This document shows positions 9,725 through 18,991 of a stretch of DNA of 64,000 nt, one piece after another. The stretch's first letter is position 1; every line of letters begins with the position of its first letter. This stretch comes from Cryobacterium breve (GTDB taxonomy: Bacteria; Actinomycetota; Actinomycetes; Actinomycetales; Microbacteriaceae). The translations under genes were made by a program, and so were the position numbers. The notes under the pieces were generated by a model, which was given only the letters and a program-made list of their open reading frames with translations, did not search any database and was not told where the DNA came from. The DNA is taken from NCBI RefSeq assembly GCF_027594785.1, contig NZ_CP075584.1, positions 2,542,001 to 2,606,000 of the forward strand. The letters run 5' to 3'.

Positions 9725-11791
9725 TCAGTGTGCGACGGGCGTCGACTGCTTCGGGCCGACCTGGGCGGCCAGTGCCGCGAGCACGTCTGCCGGGGTCGCT
9801 GCGGCCTGGAGGGTGGCGCGGAAGGCGGGCTTCATCAGGGCGCGGGACAGCTGGGCGAGCACCTTGAGGTGCTCGGTTCCGGCCGCCGCTTCCGGCACGG
9901 CGATCAGGAAGATCAGCGTGGCCGGGGTGCCGTCCTGCGAGCTCCAGTCGACGCCGTGCCTGCTGCGGGCGAAGGCCAGGATCGGCGCGCTGACGCCGTC
10001 CGACTTGGCGTGGGGGATCGCGATGCCGTCGCCGACGGCCGTGGTGCCGACCCTCTCGCGGGTGAGGGCCGCCTGGACCACGACGCCCGCGTCGGTGACG
10101 CGGCCGGTCGCGCCCATCCGGCCGACGAGGCTGCGGATCATCGCGTCGCGGTCGGTCTCGGCGGCGTCGAGCACGATCGTGTCTTCGTCGATGTAGTCGA
10201 GCACCGTTTTCGGGGCTGGCGTGGGGGCATCCGCCAGCGACGTACTGGCCAGGGCGGAGGCCGGAACGGGGGCATCGTTCGTCGGCGTCGGGTCGACGAC
10301 CGCCGGTGCCGACCCGGCGACCTGCGGGGTGTGGCGCTCCGCCCTGCGCGCGGACAGGCCGAGAAGCAGCAGGGAGACGAGGGCGGTGACGACGGCGCCG
10401 ATGAGCAGGGCCGCGAAGTACATCGGCACCCCGGAGACCGCGCCGAAGACGGCGACGATCGGGCCGCCGTGCGGCACGGAGTCGGTGACCGCGAAGAGGG
10501 CGGCGATGCCGCCGGCGACGGCTCCGCCGATCATGTTCGCGGGGATGACCTGCAGGGGCTTGGCGGCGGCGAGCGGGATGGCGCCCTCTGTGATGCCGAA
10601 GAATCCCATGAACAGGGCGGCGATGCCGGCCTCGCGCTCCGGCTTGGAGAAGTAGCGGCCGCGGATCAGGGTGGCCAGGCCCATTCCGAGCGGCGGAACG
10701 GCGATCGCGGCGGCGACCATGCCCATCGGGGCGGGGTTCCCGGTCGCGATCAGGGCACTGCCGAAGAGGAACGCGGTCTTGTTGACCGGGCCGCCCATGT
10801 CGAAGGCGACCATGGCGCCGAGGATCAGGCCGAGCACGATCGCGCTGCCGCCCTGGAGGCCGGTGAGGAACGTGCTCATGGTGGAGAACACCCAGCTGAT
10901 CGGCTGGCCGAGGGCGAGCACGAAGGCGCCGCCGACGATCACTGTCGTGAGCACGGGGATCACGAGGATCGGCATGATCGGCTTGATATACCGGTGCACG
11001 GGGATCTTCTTGATGCCGAGGGCGACGAAACCGACGAGGAACCCGGTGACGATGCCGCCGATGAAGCCGGCCCCGGACTCGGAGTGGTAGAACGACCCGG
11101 TCGTCGCGATCCAGCCGCAGATCATGCCCGGCGCGAGCCCGGGCCGGTCGGCGATCGCATAGGCGATGAAACCGGAGAGGATCGGCACCATCAGGGTGAA
11201 GCCGAGCACGCCGATCTGGTTGATCGTCAGCCAGAAGCTGCCCTCCGGGATGACGAGTCCCTTCGGGGTCGCCTCGCCGCCGAGGGAGAGCGAGATGGCG
11301 ATCAGCAGCCCGCCGACCACGACGAACGGGATCATGTAGGAGACGCCGTTCATCAGGGCGCGGTACAGGGTGCCGCCGAAGTCTGTCTTGCCTGCGTTCG
11401 AGGCGCGGGTTTCCCCGCCCGAGCCGTCTGAGCCGTCGGCGGCCGCGGACGGCTCGGCTGCGAGGGCCTCCCGGATCAACGCGGCGGGGCGGTGGATGCC
11501 GTCGGCCACCCCGACGGAGACGATCCGCTTGCCCGCGAAGCGCGACGGGTCGATCCTGGTGTCTGCCGCGATCACGACGGCGTCTGCCCGGTCGATGTCG
11601 GCCTGGTTGAAGGTGCCTTCGACGCCGACGGAGCCGTGGGTCTCGACCTTCATGTCGTAACCGAGTTCCGCCGCCGCGGCCGCGAGCTTCTCGGCGGCCA
11701 TGTAGGTGTGCGCGATGCCGGTGGGGCAGGCCGTGATCCCCAGGATCAGGAGTCGATGTGGTGCTGTTGTCGCGGTGAGGGGTTCGGCCAT
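9725..11791 (-). CDS. Fructose-type PTS permease, EIIB-EIIC-EIIA fusion
   Basis: A 688-residue fusion. The EIIB domain occupies about residues 1-110, with the phosphocysteine in LGITACPTG (Cys22). The EIIC channel spans about 140-480 with many helices and the conserved GGPVNKTA and HGGPIVAVFG segments. The EIIA domain occupies about 535-688, with the phosphohistidine in IPHAKSD (His594). It takes up and phosphorylates a fructose-type sugar using HPr-phosphate. The ribosome binding site GGAAGGA lies about nine bases before the ATG and is part of a short inverted repeat (11805-11827). No 1-phosphofructokinase or DeoR regulator is visible nearby. A truncated paralogue lies at 14833-15888. Confidence 0.93.
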   Translation of the reverse strand: MAEPLTATTAPHRLLILGITACPTGIAHTYMAAEKLAAAAAELGYDMKVETHGSVGVEGTFNQADIDRADAVVIAADTRIDPSRFAGKRIVSVGVADGIHRPAALIREALAAEPSAAADGSDGSGGETRASNAGKTDFGGTLYRALMNGVSYMIPFVVVGGLLIAISLSLGGEATPKGLVIPEGSFWLTINQIGVLGFTLMVPILSGFIAYAIADRPGLAPGMICGWIATTGSFYHSESGAGFIGGIVTGFLVGFVALGIKKIPVHRYIKPIMPILVIPVLTTVIVGGAFVLALGQPISWVFSTMSTFLTGLQGGSAIVLGLILGAMVAFDMGGPVNKTAFLFGSALIATGNPAPMGMVAAAIAVPPLGMGLATLIRGRYFSKPEREAGIAALFMGFFGITEGAIPLAAAKPLQVIPANMIGGAVAGGIAALFAVTDSVPHGGPIVAVFGAVSGVPMYFAALLIGAVVTALVSLLLLGLSARRAERHTPQVAGSAPAVVDPTPTNDAPVPASALASTSLADAPTPAPKTVLDYIDEDTIVLDAAETDRDAMIRSLVGRMGATGRVTDAGVVVQAALTRERVGTTAVGDGIAIPHAKSDGVSAPILAFARSRHGVDWSSQDGTPATLIFLIAVPEAAAGTEHLKVLAQLSRALMKPAFRATLQAAATPADVLAALAAQVGPKQSTPVAH

Positions 11792-11804
11792 GGCTCGAGA
11801 GTCC

Positions 11805-11827
11805 TTCCGGGCCGAGGTCGACCGGAA
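11805..11827 (-). promoter_or_regulatory. Leader hairpin that can hide the PTS ribosome binding site
   Basis: On the coding strand TTCCGG and CCGGAA pair across 11 bases, and the second arm runs into GGAAGGA, the Shine-Dalgarno sequence of the PTS gene. The same block (TTCCGGT, ACCGGAA, then GGAAGGA) precedes the truncated PTS paralogue at 15902-15921. Conservation in both copies suggests either an operator or translational control; the mechanism is inference. Confidence 0.45.
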
Positions 11828-11900
11828 TCTCCGTGAACACCACAGCTCAATTTCATAAGTTCAACTAACTTAATTTCGCCCCGCGAACGAGGGTGTCTCG

Positions 11901-11957
11901 TGAGGTGTCGCACATCGACGTTCGCGGGGCGTGAGAACCTCGATCTGCGACACCTCG
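11901..11957. repeat. Intergenic palindrome, family C
   Basis: A 17 bp stem with one mismatch: GAGGTGTCGCACATCGA against GAGGTGTCGCAGATCGA, around a loop of about 20 bp. It lies between the divergent PTS gene (start 11791) and cofE (start 12027). Being upstream of both genes, it is not a simple terminator. Confidence 0.8.
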
Positions 11958-12026
11958 GGAAGAGCCGGGACCTCCGCGTGGTTACGGGACGTGACAGGAT
12001 CGAAGGATGAGCGGAAAGCGGGACCG

Positions 12027-12902
12027 GTGCGCGGCGAACTGAGCGTTTTCGCCCTCGAGGGGATTCCCGAGGTCGCGGCGGGCGACGACCTCGCCGGGCT
12101 GATCGCCATCGCCGCAGAAATCGCGGATATAGCCGTCGCTGCCGGAGTCGCGGCGGGCACCCTGCTGCGCCACGGCGACATCCTCGCGGTCACGAGCAAG
12201 ATCGTCTCCAAGGCCGAGGGTCGCCTGCGCGCGGCGGCCGACCGCGAGCAGGCGATCACCGACGAGACCGTGCGCGTCGTCGCGACCCGCGCGTACCCCG
12301 GCGGCGTGACCCGCATCGTCGAGAACCGGCAGGGTCTCGTGATGGCCGCAGCCGGCGTCGACGCGAGCAACACCCCCGACGGCTTCGTGCTGCTGCTCCC
12401 CGTCGATCCCGATGCCTCCGCCCGCGCTCTCTGCACCGCGCTTCGGGCGCGCACCGGGCTTCGGCTCGGCGTGGTCATCACCGACACTGCCGGACGCCCC
12501 TGGCGCGAAGGCCAGACCGACATTGCGATCGGCGCGGCCGGTGTCGCCGTGCTCGACGACCTGCGCGGTACGACGGATGCCCACGGCCGACGCCTCGACG
12601 TCACCGCGCCCGCCGTCGGCGACGAGATCGCCGGCGCCGCCGACCTCGTCAAGGGCAAGGCGAGCGGAAACCCGGTCGCCGTGATCCGCGGGCTCGGCCG
12701 GCTGGTCCTGCCGCTCCCCGCCGTGGACCCCGTTGCCGCTGGCTCGGGGGTCGTCGATCGCGGCGCGGCCATCCTGCTGCGTCCAAGCGAGAACGACATG
12801 TTCCGGCTCGGCAGCGCGGAGGCCGAGGCCCTCGGCTATGACCGGGGCTATGCGGCCGGACTGGCCGCCGGACTCACCGCCGCGGAAGCGGATCTGCCGT
12901 GA
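12027..12902 (+). CDS. cofE: Coenzyme F420-0:L-glutamate ligase
   Basis: A 291-residue member of the CofE family, which adds gamma-linked glutamates to F420-0 using GTP. Visible family segments include [39 protein letters not shown] and [20 protein letters not shown], the last with metal-binding Asp/Thr residues. It lacks the C-terminal nitroreductase-like domain of mycobacterial FbiB, so it is a stand-alone CofE. The GTG at 12027 gives the expected N-terminus ([16 protein letters not shown]). Its stop overlaps the start of cofC by four bases, so cofE-cofC-fgd form one operon. Confidence 0.92.
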   Translation: MRGELSVFALEGIPEVAAGDDLAGLIAIAAEIADIAVAAGVAAGTLLRHGDILAVTSKIVSKAEGRLRAAADREQAITDETVRVVATRAYPGGVTRIVENRQGLVMAAAGVDASNTPDGFVLLLPVDPDASARALCTALRARTGLRLGVVITDTAGRPWREGQTDIAIGAAGVAVLDDLRGTTDAHGRRLDVTAPAVGDEIAGAADLVKGKASGNPVAVIRGLGRLVLPLPAVDPVAAGSGVVDRGAAILLRPSENDMFRLGSAEAEALGYDRGYAAGLAAGLTAAEADLP

Positions 12903-13597
12903 ACTGGGTGGTCGTGGTTCCGGTCAAGGGCAACCCGGGCGCGAAGACGCGCCTCGGCGGCCCCGGCACGGACCGTGCCCAGCTCGCCGACGCGTTCGCC
13001 CTCGACACCGTTGCTGCCCTCGCCGCAGCCGCCCCGGTCCTCGCCGTCTTCGTCGTGACCGGGGACACCGTCCTCGGCGCGCAACTCGCCCGCGTGGGCG
13101 CGCGCATCGTCGCCGAGGTTCGTGACCCGGCCGACCCGCTCAACGCCGCGATCGACGTGGGACTGGCCACGGCCGCTGCGGAGTTCCCGACCGCCCATCG
13201 CGCCGTCGTGACCGGCGACCTGCCCGCGCTCACCGCGGACGACGTCGAACGGGCGCTCGCGCTCGCCGCCCACCACGAGCGGTCGATGGTGCCGGATGCC
13301 GACGGGACCGGAACGACGATGCTGCTCGCGCTCGCCGGGGCGCCGATCAGCCCGCGGTTCGGCTCCGGCTCACGTGCGGCGCACGAGGCGGCCGGGCACG
13401 TTCCGCTCGCATTGCCCGCCCGGTCCGGAATCCGCCGCGACGTCGACACCCCGGCCGACCTGACACTCATCGAACGGCTGGGCGCGGGACCGTACACGTC
13501 CGCCCTGCTCGCCGCAGCGTCCGCCGCCCCGCACGACGCTCCCGTCCCGACTTCCGCACCCCTGGTTCCGTCCCCCGACCGCCCCCTCGAGAAATGA
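12899..13597 (+). CDS. cofC: 2-phospho-L-lactate (or phosphoenolpyruvate) guanylyltransferase
   Basis: A 232-residue nucleotidyltransferase of the CofC/FbiD family, which activates 2-phospholactate or PEP with GTP for F420 synthesis. The GTG start reads [19 protein letters not shown], the classical N-terminal nucleotide-binding loop; [17 protein letters not shown] supplies the metal-binding Asp, and [13 protein letters not shown] is the usual C-terminal signature. The last about 30 residues are Ala/Pro-rich and probably disordered. Overlaps of four bases with both cofE and fgd show tight coupling. Confidence 0.92.
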   Translation: MNWVVVVPVKGNPGAKTRLGGPGTDRAQLADAFALDTVAALAAAAPVLAVFVVTGDTVLGAQLARVGARIVAEVRDPADPLNAAIDVGLATAAAEFPTAHRAVVTGDLPALTADDVERALALAAHHERSMVPDADGTGTTMLLALAGAPISPRFGSGSRAAHEAAGHVPLALPARSGIRRDVDTPADLTLIERLGAGPYTSALLAAASAAPHDAPVPTSAPLVPSPDRPLEK

Positions 13598-14625
13598 GCA
13601 TCATGCTTCCTCTGAAACTCGGATACAAGGCCTCCGCCGAGCAGTTCGCCCCGCGTGAACTGGTCGAGATCGCCGTCGCCGCCGAGCGGCACGGTTTCGA
13701 ATCGGTCGCGGTGAGCGACCACTTCCAGCCGTGGCGGCACACCGGCGGTCACGCACCGTTCTCGCTGGCCTGGATGGCGGCCGTTGGGGAGCGCACGACG
13801 CGGGTGCAGATCGGTACGTCGGTGATGACGCCGACGTTCCGGTACAACCCGGCGGTGATCGCGCAGGCCTTCGCGACGCTCGGCTGCCTCTATCCGGGGC
13901 GGATCATGCTCGGCGTCGGAACCGGCGAAGCCCTCAACGAGGTCGCGACCGGTTTCCGCGGCGCCGGCGCCCAGGACTGGCCCGAGTTCAAGGAACGCTA
14001 CGCCCGGCTGCGCGAGTCGATCGCGCTGATGCGCGCACTCTGGTCGGAAGACAAGGTCAGCTTCGAGGGCGAGTACTACAGCACCCACGACGCGAGCATC
14101 TACGACCGGCCCGAGGGTGGCATCCCGGTGTACATCGCCGCGGGCGGACCCCTGGTGGCCGGCTACGCGGGACGGTCGGGGGACGGGTTCATCTGCACCT
14201 CGGGCAAGGGCATGGAGCTGTACACCGAGAAGCTGCTGCCGGCGGTCGCGGCCGGCGCGGAGAAGGCCGGGCGGGATGCGGCCACGATCGACCGGATGAT
14301 CGAGATCAAGCTGTCCTACGACACCGACCCAGCTCTCGCGCTCGAGAACACCCGGTTCTGGGCGCCGTTGTCGCTCACGCCGGAGCAGAAGCACGACATC
14401 ACCGATCCCTCGGAGATGGAGGCGGCCGCGGACGCCCTGCCAATCGAGCAGGTCGCGAAGCGCTGGATCGTTGGCTCAGACCCCGACGAGACGGTCGAAG
14501 CGATCGGCCAGTACATCGACGCCGGCTTCAACCACCTGGTCTTCCACGCCCCCGGCCACGACCAGGAGCGGTTCCTCACCGCCTTCGAGCGCGACCTGGC
14601 CCCCCGCATCCGCGCCCGCGCCTGA
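13594..14625 (+). CDS. fgd: F420-dependent glucose-6-phosphate dehydrogenase
   Basis: A 343-residue luciferase-like monooxygenase-fold enzyme, very close to mycobacterial Fgd1 throughout. Shared stretches include [36 protein letters not shown] (His/Trp at the F420 site), [24 protein letters not shown] and [12 protein letters not shown]. It oxidises glucose 6-phosphate and reduces F420 to F420H2, the electron source for F420-dependent reductases. It overlaps cofC by four bases (ATGA). The LLM-family gene at 22637 is a possible user of its product. Confidence 0.96.
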   Translation: MSIMLPLKLGYKASAEQFAPRELVEIAVAAERHGFESVAVSDHFQPWRHTGGHAPFSLAWMAAVGERTTRVQIGTSVMTPTFRYNPAVIAQAFATLGCLYPGRIMLGVGTGEALNEVATGFRGAGAQDWPEFKERYARLRESIALMRALWSEDKVSFEGEYYSTHDASIYDRPEGGIPVYIAAGGPLVAGYAGRSGDGFICTSGKGMELYTEKLLPAVAAGAEKAGRDAATIDRMIEIKLSYDTDPALALENTRFWAPLSLTPEQKHDITDPSEMEAAADALPIEQVAKRWIVGSDPDETVEAIGQYIDAGFNHLVFHAPGHDQERFLTAFERDLAPRIRARA

Positions 14626-14678
14626 GCCGCGCCGGGCACTGCGGAACGTCGCCCCGGGATGAGTGCGCCCTCGGCCGT

Positions 14679-14772
14679 GGCTAACTCAGGAGATTCTCCG
14701 GGGCGGGGTGGATCGGCCGCACTGGTCCGCGGGGTTTCTGCGGTCGGTGGGGTGGATCTCCTGAGTTAGCCC
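14679..14772. repeat. Long-loop palindrome between fgd and the truncated PTS gene
   Basis: The left arm GGCTAACTCAGGAGAT and its complement at the right end form a 16 bp perfect stem around a loop of about 60 bp. The genes on either side converge (fgd stop 14625, PTS-like stop 14833), so a two-way terminator is plausible. I saw no second copy of this family in the window. Confidence 0.75.
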
Positions 14773-14832
14773 CCGGTGGGGCGGGCGACCAGTGGGCGTC
14801 ACGGGGCTCGCGGGAAGGACGGCCCGACGGAG

Positions 14833-15888
14833 TCAGGCCTGGGGGTGCTCGGGCTTCTTGAGGTTGGCGCTGATCGCGAGGGCCTCGAGCACGGCGGCCG
14901 GGGTCTGCGCGCTCTGGATCGCGGCGCGGAATGCCGGCTTGGCGAGGCAGCGCGAGAGCTGGGACAGCACCCGGAGGTGTTCGGTTCCCGCCGAGGCCTT
15001 GGGCACGGCGATCATGAAGATCAGCGTCGCCTTCTCGCCGTCCGCTGAGTTCCAGTCGATGCCGTGCTTGCTGCGCGCGAAGGCGAGCACCGGAGCGAGC
15101 ACCGCATCGCACTTGGCGTGCGCGATCGCGATCCCGTTGCCCATGCTCGTGGTGCCGTGGGTCTCCCGCCGGAAGGCGGACTGGGCGACGAGTCCGACGT
15201 CGGTGATGCGACCGGTCGTGCTCATCATGCCGGCGAGGGTGCGGATCATCCGGTCCCGGTCGGTCTCGTCGACGTCGAGCACGATGGTGCGCTCGTCGAT
15301 GTAGTCGAGCACGGTCTTCCGGCCGGTCGCTACCGAGCCGGTGGCGGTGGTCTGCACGATCGGGATCGCCGTCGTGAGCGGCATCGTCATCGTCGCGAGG
15401 GTCCGTTTGGGGTGCGGCGTCGTGATGACAACGGGCTCGGCTTTCGGGTGCACCAGGGACGGCACGGGTGCGCCGGGTGCGGAGGCGACAGTGGATGCTT
15501 CCGGGGCCGGGGTCGGGGCCGATGCGGGCACGGATGCTGCGGCGCGGGCGGCATCGGAGCCGGGTGTGGTCGGCTGGGTGCTGCCCGGAGCCTTCCCCGC
15601 GGTGGCCGGGGCCAGGCCGGCGGAGATGTGCGGGTCGTCCCCTGCGTTGTTCGTGGCCGCGTTGGCCGGGTGGCCCGGGGCGCCCGTGGCGGTCGGGGTG
15701 GCGCTGATGGTGGCGGCGGTGCGGCGTGCCGCGCGGTGCCGCACAACGACCAGAACGATCACGACCGCGGCCGCGACGATGAGGGCGACCGCGATGAGCG
15801 CGGGGATGAAGGTCGGCATACCGGAGACTGCTCCGACGACGGCGGTGATCGAGCCGCCGTGCAACACGGAGTCGAGATGTGCGGGCAT
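14833..15888 (-). CDS. Membrane-anchored PTS EIIA protein (truncated paralogue of the EIIBCA permease)
   Basis: A 351-residue protein. The first about 60 residues match only the last helices of the neighbouring EIIC: HGGSITAVVGAVSGMP here against HGGPIVAVFGAVSGVP there. A long Ala/Pro/Thr linker follows, then a full EIIA domain from about residue 200 with the phosphohistidine in IAHAKCD (His257). EIIB and most of EIIC are missing, so it cannot transport sugar alone. Upstream DNA (leader hairpin and ribosome binding site) is also like that of the full gene, which points to duplication with internal deletion rather than random decay. The frame is intact and active-site residues are kept. It may donate or sink phosphate, or regulate; function is inference. 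Confidence 0.8.
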   Translation of the reverse strand: MPAHLDSVLHGGSITAVVGAVSGMPTFIPALIAVALIVAAAVVIVLVVVRHRAARRTAATISATPTATGAPGHPANAATNNAGDDPHISAGLAPATAGKAPGSTQPTTPGSDAARAAASVPASAPTPAPEASTVASAPGAPVPSLVHPKAEPVVITTPHPKRTLATMTMPLTTAIPIVQTTATGSVATGRKTVLDYIDERTIVLDVDETDRDRMIRTLAGMMSTTGRITDVGLVAQSAFRRETHGTTSMGNGIAIAHAKCDAVLAPVLAFARSKHGIDWNSADGEKATLIFMIAVPKASAGTEHLRVLSQLSRCLAKPAFRAAIQSAQTPAAVLEALAISANLKKPEHPQA

Positions 15889-15901
15889 GACAGTAGGGTC
15901 C

Positions 15902-15921
15902 TTCCGGTAGGCCGACCGGAA
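15902..15921 (-). promoter_or_regulatory. Leader hairpin before the truncated PTS gene
   Basis: TTCCGGT and ACCGGAA form a 7 bp inverted repeat with a 6-base loop; the downstream arm continues into GGAAGGA, about ten bases before the ATG at 15888. It matches the leader of the full-length PTS gene at 11805-11827. Further upstream both genes share an A/T-rich CTAACT-AATTT element, in opposite orientation. Confidence 0.45.
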
Positions 15922-15974
15922 TCGAGCGCTGAACCGGGGGCAAATTAGTTAGCTTGGGAAATAATTAGCCTGAC

Positions 15975-16976
15975 TTAGTGTATCCCCCGCGCGGGTGACG
16001 CCACTCGGAACAATGTTGCCGCAATCTCGGCCGTCGTGTCCACGTCGTGCATCCAGAGCGGCACGGCGAGTGAGCGGATGCCGGCGGCCGCGAGGGCGGG
16101 CAGGGCCGCGGCATCCGTTTCGTCGACGAGCCAGCCGTCGAGGAGGCCGCCGGTCGACCGGGCGCCGTAGTGCAGGCCGACGGCCGCCGCGGTTGTGGCG
16201 ACGCCGATGGTCTGGAGGCACGCGTCGGCCATGCCGCGGACGGCGGCGCCGGCGATGATCGGCGAGACGCCGACGACGTGGGCGGGCGTGGACCGCAGGG
16301 CGTCGCGGATGCCCGGGATCGCAAGGATCGTGCCGATCGACACCACGGGGTTCGACGGCGGGAGGATCACTAGGTCCGCCTCCAGGATCGCCTCGAGCAC
16401 GCCCGGCGCGGCCACCGCGGTGTCGAGTCCGCGCTGGACGAACTGCGTGACCGGCACGGACGCACGGTATCGAACCCACCACTCCTCGAAGTGGATCAGG
16501 TCCCCGGCTCGGTGCTCGTCGGCATCCGCTGCGAGGCGCGCGTGGGTCTCGACCGGCTGGTCGCTCATCGGCAGCAGTCGGGCGCCGGGCTGCCAGCGTT
16601 CGCAGAGGAACGCCGTTGCCTCGCTGAGGGTGGAGCCGGAGCGCAGCAGGTCGCTGCGCACGATGTGGGTCGCGAGGTCGAGGTCGCCGAGCGTGAACCA
16701 GGACCAGCCGCGCCCGTATGCCGCGATCTCGGACGAGGTGCGGCGGGATTCGTCCGGGCGGCCCCACCCCTGCTCCTCGTTGATGCCGCCGCCGAGGGTG
16801 TACATCACGGTGTCGAGGTCGGGGCAGATGCGCAGGCCGTCGAGCCACATGTCGTCGCCCGTGTTGACGATGACGGTCACCCGCGCAGACGGATCGTTCG
16901 CCTCGAGATAGTGCAGCAGCCCCCGCGTGAACCGGGCCCCGCCGATCCCGCCCGCCAATACCGTGATCTTCGTCAT
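15975..16976 (-). CDS. cofD: 2-phospho-L-lactate transferase (F420-0 or dehydro-F420-0 synthase)
   Basis: A 333-residue CofD/FbiA enzyme, which joins the activated phospholactate or PEP moiety to Fo. The N-terminus ITVLAGGIGGARFTRGL is the family's glycine-rich loop; VIVNTGDDMWLDGLRICPDLDT and DLVILPPSNPVVSIG are diagnostic. The ATG at 16976 is chosen because the family motif starts there; a longer in-frame extension to 17084 is low-complexity. It lies upstream of the truncated PTS gene, with about 87 bp between, and follows the ABC importer genes on the same strand. Confidence 0.94.
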   Translation of the reverse strand: MTKITVLAGGIGGARFTRGLLHYLEANDPSARVTVIVNTGDDMWLDGLRICPDLDTVMYTLGGGINEEQGWGRPDESRRTSSEIAAYGRGWSWFTLGDLDLATHIVRSDLLRSGSTLSEATAFLCERWQPGARLLPMSDQPVETHARLAADADEHRAGDLIHFEEWWVRYRASVPVTQFVQRGLDTAVAAPGVLEAILEADLVILPPSNPVVSIGTILAIPGIRDALRSTPAHVVGVSPIIAGAAVRGMADACLQTIGVATTAAAVGLHYGARSTGGLLDGWLVDETDAAALPALAAAGIRSLAVPLWMHDVDTTAEIAATLFRVASPARGIH

Positions 16977-17071
16977 AACGTGTTCCCGTCCTTGTGCGTG
17001 ATTCGTTCTGCTCGTACCGCTCGTGTCGCTGGTACCGCTCGTGTCGTTCGCGTACCGCCCCCACCGGGTTC

Positions 17072-17133
17072 CGCGAGAGTACACTTTTGGCCCTTATGAC
17101 CCGCTTTTAAGGGCATTTTATGTACTCTCGCGA
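17072..17133. repeat. Intergenic palindrome, family A, overlapping the importer ATPase stop codon
   Basis: Outer arms GCGAGAGTACA pair perfectly over 11 bp, then a six-base unpaired block, then GCCCTTA/TAAGGGC pairs again. The right arm, read on the minus strand, gives the last codons and TAA stop of the ATPase gene (ending PREST). Just upstream at about 17013-17060 the sequence GTACCGCTCGTGTCG is repeated twice with decayed copies. Confidence 0.8.
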
Positions 17134-17924
17134 GGGGAGGGAGCGGAGGTAGGTGGTGAGGGGGCGAAGAGCAGAGACGGATGCCCGCCGCGGGGGTGCG
17201 GGACGACGAAACTGTCGACGGCGTAGACCGCGGCGATCACCGAGGGGACGAGCACCTCTGCGGGGGTGCCTGCGGCTGCCAGGCGGCCATCGGCGAGTAA
17301 CAGGATCTGATCGCAGTACGCCGCGGCGAGGTTGAGGTCGTGCAGGGCGAGGACCGCGGTGAGGCCGAGGTCCCGCACCTGGGCGAGCAGACCGAGCTGC
17401 CCGCCGATGTCGAGGTGGTTGGTCGGCTCGTCGAGCAGGAGCAGGCTCGGCCGTTGAGCGAGCGCTCGGGCGATCTGCACCCGCTGCTGCTCGCCGCCGC
17501 TCAGGGTTCCCCAGCTTCGGTCGGCCAGCTCGGTGCCACCGACCTGGGCGAGCGATTCGGCGACGATCCGCAGGTCCCCGGCCCCGTCGAAGCCGCCGAA
17601 GATCCCGGTGCGGTATGGGATGCGACCGAGGAGGACGACCTCGCGCACGAGCAGGTCGATCGTGGGGCTCGCGTTCTGCTCGAGGAGGGCGATCCGACGG
17701 GCGGTTTCGCGCCGGCCGAGGGACGCCAGGGGTGCGTCGTCGAGGGTGATCCGTCCACTCGTCGGGGTGTGCAGGCCCGCGACGAGGCGCAGCAGCGTGG
17801 ACTTTCCCGCGCCGTTCGGGCCGAGCAGTCCCGTCACCGAGCCGGTCGGGATCACCGCGGAGACGTCGTCCAGGATCGTGCGCCCGCCGGCGTGGAAGGA
17901 CACCCGCTCGATGACTACACCCAT
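17118..17924 (-). CDS. ABC importer ATPase, FecE/BtuD type (proposed F420-0 transporter)
   Basis: A 268-residue ATPase with Walker A GPNGAGKST at residues 35-43, the signature LSGGEQQR, Walker B LLLLDEPTNHLD and the switch His in LALHDLNLAAAYCD. The type is that of iron-siderophore/cobalamin importers. The arrangement substrate-binding protein, permease, ATPase beside F420 genes matches the cassette that family curators (TIGR03868, TIGR03869, TIGR03873) proposed to import F420-0. The start at 17924 overlaps the permease stop. The stop lies inside a palindrome arm. Confidence 0.85.
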   Translation of the reverse strand: MGVVIERVSFHAGGRTILDDVSAVIPTGSVTGLLGPNGAGKSTLLRLVAGLHTPTSGRITLDDAPLASLGRRETARRIALLEQNASPTIDLLVREVVLLGRIPYRTGIFGGFDGAGDLRIVAESLAQVGGTELADRSWGTLSGGEQQRVQIARALAQRPSLLLLDEPTNHLDIGGQLGLLAQVRDLGLTAVLALHDLNLAAAYCDQILLLADGRLAAAGTPAEVLVPSVIAAVYAVDSFVVPHPRGGHPSLLFAPSPPTSAPSPREST

Positions 17925-18988
17925 GACACGGACTTCCGGCTCTTGATCAGGGCGATGAACACCGGAACCCCGATCAGGGCGGTGATGATCCCCACCGGCA
18001 GTTCGCGCGGGTCGAAGACCGTGCGGGCGAGGGTGTCCGCGATCACGAGGAACACCGCGCCGGATACCGCGACGAGCGGCAGCAGCCGGCCGTGCCCCGG
18101 CCCGCTGAGCCCGCGTACGAGGTGCGGGAGGATCAGCCCGACGAACCCGATCGCACCGCTCACGGCGACCATGGCCCCGGTCAGCAGCGCCACCGTTCCG
18201 AGGAGCGCCCACCGGGTGCGGTTGACGTCGACTCCGAGCGAGGCCGCCGCGGTGTCGCCGAAGGCGAAGGCGTCCAGCCGGCTCGCGGCGAGCACGAGCC
18301 CGGTGCCGGCGAGGAGGAGCGCGCCCCCTGCGATGAGGACCGTGCCCCAGGAACTACCGGCGAGGGAGCCGAGCAGCCAGTTCAGGATCTCCCGGTAGGA
18401 GTCGCCCTTGGCCGACCAGAAGATCACGAAGGAGGTGCCCGCGGCTCCCAGCTGGGCGATCGCGAGGCCGGCGAGCACGGCCCGGCCGGGCGTGATCGTT
18501 CCACCGACCCTGGCGATGGAGAGCGTCGCGACGAGAGCGGCGAGCGCGCCCGCGAAGGCGGCGAGCGGGAGCGCGACCCCGACGCCGAGGATCACGACGC
18601 AGACCGCGCCGAGCGAGGCCCCGGAGGACAGGCCGAGCAGGTAGGGGTCGGCGAGTGGGTTGCGGGTCACGCTCTGCATGACCGCGCCGCTCAGGGCGAG
18701 GCCCGCACCGACGAACGCCGCGGTCAGCACCCGCGGCAGCCGCAGCTGCCAGACGATCGCATCAGTGAGAACGGGCACCGTGCCCGTGTGCGGGAAGCCG
18801 AGGTGCGCCGCGAGGCTGCCGAAGACATCCGCGAGGTTCACCGGAGCGGGCCCGATCGTCACGGCGACCGCCGAAACGAGCACGAGAGCGGCCGAGGCGA
18901 GCGCGAGCCACAGCCCGAAGCGGCCGTTCCGACGAGCGGATGCGGCCGGCCGGGTTCGTCCCGCCGCGGAGCCCGTGCCCGCAGTCAC
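17915..18988 (-). CDS. ABC importer permease, FecCD type (proposed F420-0 transporter)
   Basis: A 357-residue FecCD/BtuC-like permease with about ten helices. The family segments LRLPRVLTAAFVGAGLALSG, NPLADPYLLGLSSGASLGA and GFVGLILPHLVRGLSGPGHG are all present; the last is the ATPase-coupling region. It ends ten bases inside the ATPase gene and starts three bases after the substrate-binding protein stop, so the three genes form one operon. Import of F420-0 or a related precursor is inferred from context, since FecCD permeases also carry siderophores and cobalamin. Confidence 0.88.
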   Translation of the reverse strand: MTAGTGSAAGRTRPAASARRNGRFGLWLALASAALVLVSAVAVTIGPAPVNLADVFGSLAAHLGFPHTGTVPVLTDAIVWQLRLPRVLTAAFVGAGLALSGAVMQSVTRNPLADPYLLGLSSGASLGAVCVVILGVGVALPLAAFAGALAALVATLSIARVGGTITPGRAVLAGLAIAQLGAAGTSFVIFWSAKGDSYREILNWLLGSLAGSSWGTVLIAGGALLLAGTGLVLAASRLDAFAFGDTAAASLGVDVNRTRWALLGTVALLTGAMVAVSGAIGFVGLILPHLVRGLSGPGHGRLLPLVAVSGAVFLVIADTLARTVFDPRELPVGIITALIGVPVFIALIKSRKSVSWV

Positions 18989-18991
18989 CGA

